Assembly (NCBI GenBank): GCA_015057205.1
Contig: SVEW01000019.1
Location: forward strand, 1 to 21,757
Direction of reading: 5' to 3'
DNA length: 21,757 nucleotides
Origin: Lachnospiraceae bacterium
GTDB taxonomy: Bacteria > Bacillota > Clostridia > Lachnospirales > Lachnospiraceae
The translations under genes were made by a program, and so were the position numbers. The stretch's first letter is position 1. Each line of letters begins with the position of its first letter. A model generated the notes under the pieces. That model saw only the letters and a program-made list of their open reading frames with translations, searched no databases and was not told the DNA's origin. Below, piece by piece: positions 15,863-21,757 of this stretch.

Positions 15863-16639
15863 TTAAGGTAACAACTGTTTAATTTGAAAATGAATTTGCT
15901 CCATATCTAAAGGATTTGCAGCTGTTTCCGATGTCATAATTAAATCAATCTGTGGATAGAAACCATTCTGCGTATAGAGTCGCAACTTGCGGTGAAACAT
16001 ATCACAATAATCAGCGTTATCCATCATTCCGTTATGTTCCCAATACTGAAACCGGCGTAGGCGTAGGTTATATACTTTGAAATCCGGGTAAATAGCAGTT
16101 CCGTCAGGAAAACAAAGTTGTTCCTCATAGTGATAAGGAATATGATATTGAAAAAGCATCTCATCAATCATTAGCTCAGACTTCGAACGCACTATATTTC
16201 CGGAGCGAGACCTAAGGCGCAGGCCTTCCGGATTCGGTGAATGATGATCAAACTCTCCATAAAACCAATCGCTAATTTCCTTAGGGTAAGGCGAAAAATC
16301 CGGATTTAATAAGTGAAGTTTTTGCAAAAGAGGTGCCTCGGATGAAGGCACAGGACAGTGTTTAAGAAAACTGGAAAGAGCAGCAGATTCTTTACGAAAA
16401 AGAGAAAGTCGATGTTCCAAAAAACACTTTCGAGCTAAGGATTTTGCCTGTTCTATCTGCGCCTTGGGAAGATATTTGCGTTTCCCGTTGATAACAGAAT
16501 AGACTTTGAACCATTTGCGATCCTTATGAATTTGAATGTGCCCGGGTGGAAAAGAAGAAAGTTCTGTCTCAAGCTCTTTAATTTGTCGGTGAAGGTAATT
16601 AAGACGTACCTCGGCGTCATAAAAAAAAGAATTGTTCAT
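15863..16639 (-). CDS. PD-(D/E)XK nuclease-like protein, uncharacterised
   Basis: A 258-aa soluble protein. An AGGAGG lies seven bases before the ATG at 16639 (MNNSFFYDAEVRLNYL); the ATG six bases upstream is too close to it. Residues 10-30 look like a short coiled coil (LNYLHRQIKELETEL), followed by a basic RKWFKVYSVINGKRKYLP stretch that could touch nucleic acid. The C-terminal half resembles a PD-(D/E)XK nuclease core: SKSE (Glu155), a YEEQL strand (Glu172), YPDF (Asp186) and QYWEHNGMMD (Glu201), followed by a helix with MFHRKLRLYTQNGF, a pattern seen in restriction-like endonuclease domains. I do not recognise a named family. It stands alone, facing opposite to its neighbours, with its own consensus promoter and with GGCCGA hairpin elements on both sides. 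It may be a repeat-associated nuclease; function is inference. Confidence 0.72.
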   Translation of the reverse strand: MNNSFFYDAEVRLNYLHRQIKELETELSSFPPGHIQIHKDRKWFKVYSVINGKRKYLPKAQIEQAKSLARKCFLEHRLSLFRKESAALSSFLKHCPVPSSEAPLLQKLHLLNPDFSPYPKEISDWFYGEFDHHSPNPEGLRLRSRSGNIVRSKSELMIDEMLFQYHIPYHYEEQLCFPDGTAIYPDFKVYNLRLRRFQYWEHNGMMDNADYCDMFHRKLRLYTQNGFYPQIDLIMTSETAANPLDMEQIHFQIKQLLP

Positions 16640-16681
16640 ACACATTCCTCCTATAGTAAAAATCAAATATCATGTGAAAAA

Positions 16682-16698
16682 TCGGGGAAATTCCCGAG
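16682..16698 (-). promoter_or_regulatory. Short inverted repeat in the leader of the nuclease-like gene
   Basis: TCGGG and CCCGA flank a short AT-rich centre in the approximately 75-nt leader between the predicted transcript start and the ribosome binding site. It could be a regulator site (possibly autoregulatory) or a small RNA hairpin. The evidence is only the symmetry and position. Confidence 0.35.
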
Positions 16699-16719
16699 AA
16701 TAAAAGAATGAACGTTGAT

Positions 16720-16748
16720 AGTATACGAAAAGCATATCAAAAAGTCAA
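16720..16748 (-). promoter_or_regulatory. Promoter of the nuclease-like gene
   Basis: Reading leftwards, TTGACT (16743-16748) and TATACT (16720-16725) are separated by exactly 17 bases, a near-consensus housekeeping promoter. The transcript would start near 16713, about 75 bases before the ATG. The tandem array lies upstream of this promoter and so is not part of this transcript. Confidence 0.8.
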
Positions 16749-16861
16749 GAGAAATGAGCATTAAAATTAGCGCCTTGCTTACGTAGTTGTTAAAAACTTT
16801 GTAAAATGAACAGAAAGAGACTAGAATTTTTCTACGGGGGTACCAAATAGCTTTCGGATGA

Positions 16862-17230
16862 AATCAAAGGCGGAAAGAGAAGAGGCTCGGCCTATAAGAA
16901 GAAAAAAATGAATTTGGCCGAGTTCGTCGAAAAAACCATCGGCCAAATTGTCTAAAAGGTCAAAATAGGCCGAGAGCCCTGGGAGAAGCAAGGTGAAAAG
17001 AGAAGGAGCTCGGCCTATAAGAAGAAAAAAATGAATTTGGCCGAGTTCGTCGTAAAACCCTTCGGCCAAATCGTCTAAAAGGTCAAAATAGGCCGAGAGC
17101 CCCGGGAGAAGCAAGGTGAAAAGAGAAGGAGCTCGGCCTATAAGAAGAAAAAAATGAATTTGGCCGAGAGCACAGGAAAATCTCTCGGTCAAAAGGAGAT
17201 AAAGGCGAAATAGGCCGAGAGCTCCAGAAG
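16862..17230. repeat. Tandem array of a 123-bp unit with a conserved two-stem hairpin
   Basis: Units begin at 16885, 17008 and 17131. The first two are 123 bp long with only 5 differences; the third keeps its first half and diverges later with a 1-base net shift, and 16862-16884 resembles the tail of a preceding unit. Each unit has four arms. Arm 1 CTCGGCCTAT pairs perfectly over 10 bp with arm 4 ATAGGCCGAG (16886-16895/16965-16974, 17009-17018/17088-17097, 17132-17141/17210-17219). Arm 2 TTTGGCCGA pairs with arm 3 TCGGCCAAA inside it. In unit 3 the inner stem changes to TTTGGCCGAGAG/CTCTCGGTCAAA, 12 bp with one G-U. A purine-rich run with seven A follows arm 1 in all copies. The preceding stretch 16749-16861 shows no recognisable feature. 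Confidence 0.9.
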
Positions 17231-17269
17231 AAGCATGTCGGAAAGACGGCGCATTTCTTAACTTCATAC

Positions 17270-17298
17270 TTGCGTAATGCAGATAACTTGCCTATACT
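17270..17298 (+). promoter_or_regulatory. Promoter of fprA
   Basis: TTGCGT (17270-17275) and TATACT (17293-17298) are separated by 17 bases. The transcript would start about 25 bases before the gene start, just upstream of the AGGAGG at 17318-17323. Confidence 0.7.
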
Positions 17299-17331
17299 AG
17301 AGGTATAAGAAAAAACTAGGAGGAGTTAGTG

Positions 17332-18498
17332 ATGGAAGAATTGAAAATTGCGAATGACATTCGTTTTATAGGGGTAAATGATTACGATTTGGATCAATTT
17401 GAAGGACAGTATCCGGTGGAACATGGGGTTTCCTACAACTCCTATGTAATTCTGGATGAAAAAGTTGCGGTCATGGATACTGCAGATAAAAGGGTAAGTA
17501 AGCAGTGGATGGAAAATTTGAAAAAGGCGCTGGGGGACAGAAAACCGGATTATTTGGTAATTTCCCATATGGAACCGGATCATGCGGCGAATATTGGTGC
17601 ATTTGCTGAAGAATATCCGGAGGCGAAACTGGTGGGAAATGCCAAGACATTTGGTATGTTAAAACAGTTTTTTGGAACGGACTATGCTGAACGTCAGCAG
17701 GTTGTAGCAGATGCGGATACGCTGTGTCTGGGATCCCATACCTTGCATTTTATATTGGCACCGATGGTTCACTGGCCGGAGGTTATGCTAAGCTATGAAA
17801 GCAGTGAAGGGATACTATTTTCAGCAGATGCGTTCGGCAAATTCGGCACGTTGGATGTAAAGGAAAAATGGTCCATTGAAGCAAGAAGATATTACTATAA
17901 TATCGTGGGAAAATATGGGGTACAGGTATCCGCGCTTTTGAAAAAAGCAGAAGCATTGGATATTAAAATGATTTGCCCTCTACACGGACCGATTTTAAAA
18001 GACAATATCGATTACTATGTACGCAAATATAAAATCTGGGCAAGCTACGATGCAGATAAAGAAGGCGTATTAATAGCGTATGCGTCTGTTTATGGAAATA
18101 CAAAGGAAGCAGCATTAAAGCTTGCAGAGTATGTGCGCGCCTGTGGAGAAAAGCGCGTGGTGCTTATGGATTTAACAAGGGTAGACGTATCCGTCGCTTT
18201 ATCAGATGCTTTCCGCTACGACCATATGGTTTTAGCAGGTGTGACCTACGACGGAGGTCTGTTCCCATGTATGGAAACGTTTTTAGAGCACTTGAAGATG
18301 AAAAATTACCAGCGTAGAACGATAGGATTTATAGAAAATGGCACCTGGGCACCAATAGCGGCAAAACTTATGCGCACTCGTTTAGAGGAAATGAAGGGGA
18401 TGGAATTTGTTGAGCCGGTGGTAAGTATACGCTCTCATATGACGGATGAAACGCAGCTACAGTTGAAGGACTTGGCAAAGGCCATAACAACAAGATAA
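17332..18498 (+). CDS. fprA: Flavodiiron protein FprA (A-type flavoprotein)
   Basis: A 388-aa cytoplasmic protein that reduces O2 to water and/or NO to N2O and protects anaerobes from oxidative or nitrosative stress. Residues 1-245 form the metallo-beta-lactamase-like diiron domain with ligands His79, Glu81 and Asp83 in SHMEPDHAAN, His147 in VHWPE, Asp166 in SADAFG and His218 in LHGP. Residues 246-388 are a flavodoxin domain with the FMN phosphate loop YASVYGNT (250-257) and the GVTYDGGLFP loop. There is no C-terminal rubredoxin or flavin reductase domain, so electrons must come from a separate rubredoxin or reductase. The ATG at 17332 is eight bases after AGGAGG; the preceding GTG is rejected. 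It has its own promoter and follows the repeat array. Confidence 0.95.
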   Translation: MEELKIANDIRFIGVNDYDLDQFEGQYPVEHGVSYNSYVILDEKVAVMDTADKRVSKQWMENLKKALGDRKPDYLVISHMEPDHAANIGAFAEEYPEAKLVGNAKTFGMLKQFFGTDYAERQQVVADADTLCLGSHTLHFILAPMVHWPEVMLSYESSEGILFSADAFGKFGTLDVKEKWSIEARRYYYNIVGKYGVQVSALLKKAEALDIKMICPLHGPILKDNIDYYVRKYKIWASYDADKEGVLIAYASVYGNTKEAALKLAEYVRACGEKRVVLMDLTRVDVSVALSDAFRYDHMVLAGVTYDGGLFPCMETFLEHLKMKNYQRRTIGFIENGTWAPIAAKLMRTRLEEMKGMEFVEPVVSIRSHMTDETQLQLKDLAKAITTR

Positions 18499-18578
18499 AT
18501 TTTTTAAACTGTTGAAACTTTTTCTTTTGTATAGGAATCTAATAATCGTTAGAAAAATAAAATGCTAGGAGGCAAACA

Positions 18579-19763
18579 ATGGAAAGAGGAAAATTGATAG
18601 GAGTCTATGTGCTTTTGGCTGCGATTCTTATCTCAGTAATTGGTAGTGTAGTAGTAGGGGGTCAGTACTTAGACAAGAAGATGAAGTCCATGGATAAGCA
18701 GATGACTAAGATCTTGGAAAAGGACAAGAAGGAGGACACGAAGGAAGATGATGTGGTAATTGCAAGTGAATATACTATCAAATCTACCAAGAACATTTCC
18801 GATGCGTACCTTCAGGAAGTAAAGGCTGCAACCACAGAGGCTAAGAAAGACGACAAGACGGACAATAAGAAGGATAATAAGAAAGAAGATGGCAAGGACG
18901 CCAAGAAGAAAGAAAAGAAAATCAAATTAACAGACAAAGAACAGAAAACATTGGATATGGCGAAGAAAGTAATCGAAAAAGTGATTAAAGAAGGAATGAC
19001 AGATTACGAAAAAGAAGTAGCCATTTATGAGTGGATATGTAAGAATGTTTCAACCGGAAACTCTTCATTATTGTCAACAGGTAATAATCCGGAAACAGTA
19101 TCTACACCGTATGGTGTTTTAAAGGGACACAACGCAGTGTGCGTTGGTTATGCGACCACATTCCGTATGTTTATGCATATGCTCGGAATCGAATGTAAAG
19201 TAGTACATAATACGGAGAACTATCATTCCTGGGATGAAGTGAAGTTAGATGGTGATTGGTATTTTGTAGACTGCTATTCTGATTCTGAAAATTGCAATTA
19301 CGCAAACTTTAACATGAATGACGACTTATGTGCCAGAGGACATGAATGGGATCGTAACTATTTCCCAGCTGCAGTTGGAACAAAATATAACTATGCAGTA
19401 ATGAATGCCAAACCATGCGATAACATTTTCAAATTACCGAAGAAGATTCGTAAGATTTTTGAAAAGGGAGCAAAGAAACCGGCATCTTACAACTTAGGAA
19501 GCAAGATTGATGATAATCAGGAATTGATTTTATCAGAAATGGCAAATAAGATTCAGGAACTTGTTAACAACAATTATCCGGCTGATATCAGTTTTGGGTT
19601 GATTGAAACGGATAATAATGATAAAATCTTTTCTGTAACCGTAAATCGTTATAACAATAGTGAAAATGGTGAGAGCCAATTGTCTGAAGAAGATCAGAAG
19701 AAGGTTCAGGAAGCATTCGATAAAGCCTTTGGTGATTATGATGGAAAGGGCTTGAATGAGTAA
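18579..19763 (+). CDS. Membrane-anchored transglutaminase-like protein
   Basis: A 394-aa protein with one N-terminal membrane segment (about 6-28) and no clear cleavage site, so it is probably anchored with the rest outside. Residues 32-118 are a very Lys/Asp-rich, low-complexity linker (DDKTDNKKDNKKEDGKD), perhaps spanning the cell wall. The transglutaminase/protease-like domain follows: Cys188 in NAVCVGYATTF, His216 in NYHSWDEV and Asp231 in YFVDCYSD form the catalytic triad. Such domains in Gram-positive bacteria act as cell-surface peptidases or cross-linking enzymes acting on proteins or peptidoglycan. A C-terminal region of about 100 residues (LILSEMANKIQELVNNNYPADISFGLI) has no recognised domain. 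Its start has AGGAGG seven bases upstream. The next gene begins 32 bases downstream, so they may be co-transcribed. Confidence 0.88.
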   Translation: MERGKLIGVYVLLAAILISVIGSVVVGGQYLDKKMKSMDKQMTKILEKDKKEDTKEDDVVIASEYTIKSTKNISDAYLQEVKAATTEAKKDDKTDNKKDNKKEDGKDAKKKEKKIKLTDKEQKTLDMAKKVIEKVIKEGMTDYEKEVAIYEWICKNVSTGNSSLLSTGNNPETVSTPYGVLKGHNAVCVGYATTFRMFMHMLGIECKVVHNTENYHSWDEVKLDGDWYFVDCYSDSENCNYANFNMNDDLCARGHEWDRNYFPAAVGTKYNYAVMNAKPCDNIFKLPKKIRKIFEKGAKKPASYNLGSKIDDNQELILSEMANKIQELVNNNYPADISFGLIETDNNDKIFSVTVNRYNNSENGESQLSEEDQKKVQEAFDKAFGDYDGKGLNE

Positions 19764-19795
19764 TCTTCAGAACAAAAGGTTCGGATTGAGGTAAA

Positions 19796-20311
19796 ATGAA
19801 GTATACGAAGAAAGTAACCGCATGGTTGTTAGCCGGATGTATGTGTTTTGGTATGATGACCGGATGTGGAAAAAAAGAAATCAAAGAAGCGAAAGCAAAA
19901 GTTGATATGCAGAAGTTACAGGAGGCCATGTTAACAACCCAGGATGACTTACCGGAGATGACTACCATTAGTAGTAAGGATGATTCCGGTGAAGAACTCT
20001 TTGCAACTTTGTCCGATATGGAGTATGATAAGATACAGGATTACTTCTATTCGCATGCAGCCGATGGCAAGGCCAGTGAGGTGGCAGTTGTTTTCATGAA
20101 AGATGAAGCGGATGTAGATGAAATGCTTGATGATTTGCGAGAGTTTAAAGATGGCAGAGTAAAGACCTATGAGAACTATTCTCCGGATCAGGTGGAGATT
20201 GCTGAACAGGCAGTAGTTTTCGCGAAAGGCAATTATGTTTGCTACATTATGAATGAGAAATTCTCTCACATCAAAGCAACCTTTGAGAAAGCGATGGATG
20301 AATCCGAATAA
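19796..20311 (+). CDS. DUF4358 lipoprotein
   Basis: A 171-aa predicted lipoprotein. Residues 1-23 form a signal peptide and the lipobox is MTGC with Cys24. The mature part fits the DUF4358 pattern of Clostridia: a helical N-terminal segment, SDMEYDKIQDYFYS, then SEVAVVFMKD followed by a helix with Asp/Glu residues, and YSPDQVEIAEQAVVFAKGNYVCYIM close to the end. Function of the family is unknown; it is probably attached to the outer face of the membrane. Ribosome binding site is a GAGGTAA just before the ATG. It lies between the transglutaminase-like gene (32-base gap) and the GTPase gene (19-base gap), with no terminator on either side. Confidence 0.85.
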   Translation: MKYTKKVTAWLLAGCMCFGMMTGCGKKEIKEAKAKVDMQKLQEAMLTTQDDLPEMTTISSKDDSGEELFATLSDMEYDKIQDYFYSHAADGKASEVAVVFMKDEADVDEMLDDLREFKDGRVKTYENYSPDQVEIAEQAVVFAKGNYVCYIMNEKFSHIKATFEKAMDESE

Positions 20312-20330
20312 TCAAAGGATGTAAAGAAAA

Positions 20331-21757
20331 ATGAACCACGTAGTTTTAGGAATTTTAGCTCATGTAGATGCAGGAAAGACAACTCTTTCCGAAGGATTAT
20401 TGTACCATGCCGGAGTCGTTAAGACCATGGGACGCGTGGACAAGAAAGATGCATATTTGGATACCGATGAGTTAGAGAAAGAGCGTGGCATTACAATATT
20501 TTCTAAACAGGCCGAGCTTTTTATAAAAGACCGGCCTGTTTCTTTATTGGATACACCGGGACATGTGGATTTCGCGCCGGAAGCGGAACGGGTGTTATCG
20601 GTGCTGGATTATTGTATTTTTGTCATTAGCGCAACAGACGGGGTGCAGGCTCATACGGAGACCCTTTGGAAGTTGCTTCAGCGTTATCATGTACCAACCT
20701 TTCTATTTGTGAATAAGATGGACCAGCCAGATACCAGTAAGGAGGCGATTCTCGCACAGTTGAAGGAGAAGTTGTCTGCCGATTGCGAGGAGTTCGGAAC
20801 CCGGGATTTTTTAGAAACGGCGGCAGCCGGTGATGAGGCAATCTTAGAAAGCTATTTGGAAACGGATAGTCTGACAAGGGAGCAGGTAACGGCCATGATA
20901 CGAGCCAGGAAAGTATTTCCGTGCCTATTTGGCTCCGCTCTGCGGGATGAAGGGGTTACGGAGTTGATGGATGCGTTGTATACCTATGCAACGCCGGAGG
21001 CTGGTGGTACGGAGTTTGGCGCTAAGGTTTTTAAGATCACCCGTGATACCAACGGAGTGCGCCTGACCCATGCCAAAATCACATCGGGTCAGCTTAAGGT
21101 GAAGGACACCATTACCCTGCGAAATCCGGAGACGGATGAAATGGAAGAAGTAAAGGTAAATCAGATTCGTATCTATTCCGGTGAGAAATATAAAGAAGTA
21201 ACAGAAGTGACGGAGGGAGGGATTGTCAGTTTGCCCTCCCTTGTGGGAACCTATCCGGGACAGGGAATCGGTTGTGAACAGGACAGTGCTGTCAGTGTTT
21301 TGACGCCGGTATTGACTTATGCGGTGAAATATCCGCCAAGTATTGACAGTCGGCGAATGCTGGCGAATTTAAAACAGTTAGAAGAGGAAGAACCTCAGTT
21401 GCATGTGGTCTGGGACGAGCAGGTGAAAGAAATCCAGATGCAGCTGATGGGCGAGGTACAAATTGAAATTCTTAAACGTCAGATATCCAAGCGGTTTGAA
21501 ATTCCGGTGGAGTTTGGAACCGGACGAATTGTGTATCGGGAGACCATCAACAGCGTAGAAGAAGGCGTGGGACATTTTGAACCGCTACGTCATTATGCGG
21601 AGGTGCATCTACGGCTGGAGCCGGGCGAACCTGGGAGTGGATTGAGTTTTGGAACCGAGTGCTCGGAAGATATTTTGAGTAAAAATTGGCAGCGTTTGAT
21701 TTTGACCCATTTGGAGGAACGTATTCATCGCGGAGTTTTGGCGGGATTTCCAATTAC
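20331..21757 (+). CDS. TetM-like ribosomal-protection-family translational GTPase, 5' part only
   Basis: The frame is open from ATG 20331 to the window end (475 codons), so the C-terminus is missing. The GTP-binding domain is complete: AHVDAGKTT (10-18), RGITI (52-56), DTPGH (74-78), NKMD (128-131) and GSA near 205. Domains II and III and the start of domain IV follow with VYRETINS. The overall order is that of TetM/TetO and EF-G. Proteins of this group release tetracycline from the ribosome, but many Clostridia carry diverged chromosomal relatives without proven resistance. The domain IV start here (VGHFEPLRHYAEV) differs from that of TetM as I remember it. It sits in an ordinary chromosomal setting with no mobile genes. 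Ribosome binding site AAAGGA is weak. Resistance should not be assumed. Confidence 0.88.
   Translation, partial: MNHVVLGILAHVDAGKTTLSEGLLYHAGVVKTMGRVDKKDAYLDTDELEKERGITIFSKQAELFIKDRPVSLLDTPGHVDFAPEAERVLSVLDYCIFVISATDGVQAHTETLWKLLQRYHVPTFLFVNKMDQPDTSKEAILAQLKEKLSADCEEFGTRDFLETAAAGDEAILESYLETDSLTREQVTAMIRARKVFPCLFGSALRDEGVTELMDALYTYATPEAGGTEFGAKVFKITRDTNGVRLTHAKITSGQLKVKDTITLRNPETDEMEEVKVNQIRIYSGEKYKEVTEVTEGGIVSLPSLVGTYPGQGIGCEQDSAVSVLTPVLTYAVKYPPSIDSRRMLANLKQLEEEEPQLHVVWDEQVKEIQMQLMGEVQIEILKRQISKRFEIPVEFGTGRIVYRETINSVEEGVGHFEPLRHYAEVHLRLEPGEPGSGLSFGTECSEDILSKNWQRLILTHLEERIHRGVLAGFPI

Noticed and set aside
16885..17230. CRISPR array
   Set aside because: The period is 123 bp, the sequences between arms are themselves repeated rather than unique spacers, and no cas gene is visible.
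15580..17265. Insertion sequence or classic transposon
   Set aside because: No transposase motif, no clear terminal inverted repeats and no target-site duplication were found at the edges.
16821..17267. A 148-codon minus strand open frame with a 41-residue repeated, hydrophobic sequence over the tandem array
   Set aside because: It exists because two 123-bp units are multiples of three. No ribosome binding site or promoter precedes it, the third unit has a 1-base length shift, and the hairpin arms are kept while the coding frame is not, so structure explains the repeat better.
20331..21757. Acquired tetracycline resistance gene
   Set aside because: The family is right, but the sequence differs from memory of TetM in domain IV, no mobile genes surround it and the C-terminus is missing.

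Overview
The window looks like chromosome of an anaerobic Gram-positive bacterium of the Clostridia, most likely a gut or rumen Lachnospiraceae-type fibre or oligosaccharide user. The grounds are moderate GC, strong AGGAGG ribosome binding sites, lipoproteins with a lipobox, a GH94 cellobiose phosphorylase, a flavodiiron oxygen/NO-detoxification protein and a DUF4358 lipoprotein. The genus cannot be fixed from this sequence alone.

Region 1 (1-7481) is the end of a + strand catabolic operon with very short spacers: a GH2 beta-glycosidase (3' part only), a GT-B-like protein of unknown function, a GPH-family sugar:cation symporter, a GH36 alpha-galactosidase and a GH5 glycosidase. The last four have no evident signal peptide, so the enzymes probably trim imported galactose-substituted beta-linked oligosaccharides in the cytoplasm. 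A strong hairpin terminator at 7449-7481 ends the operon.

Region 2 (7494-15573) is a cellobiose/cellodextrin module. A GH94 cellobiose phosphorylase on the minus strand diverges from a + strand operon of lipoprotein binding protein, two permeases, an ABC ATPase and a LacI-type regulator. The 204-bp divergent intergenic region carries three AAACGTTT palindromes, one at the start of the phosphorylase transcript and two, 20 bp apart, at the start of the ABC transcript. They are probably operators for the LacI protein encoded last in the operon. A perfect 13-bp hairpin separates the binding-protein gene from the permeases.

Region 3 (about 15580-17230) is an islet between the LacI terminator and the fprA promoter. 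It holds one minus strand gene for a PD-(D/E)XK-nuclease-like protein of 258 aa, flanked on both sides by copies of the same roughly 88-nt hairpin element. One diverged copy lies downstream of the gene and three lie upstream as a 123-bp tandem array. Paired changes in the hairpin arms suggest that the structure is conserved. A run of other hairpins precedes the diverged copy. This is the most likely undescribed system in the window.

Region 4 (17270-21757) holds a flavodiiron protein (FprA), then a close run of a membrane-anchored transglutaminase-like protein, a DUF4358 lipoprotein and the 5' part of a TetM-like ribosomal-protection GTPase that runs off the window.
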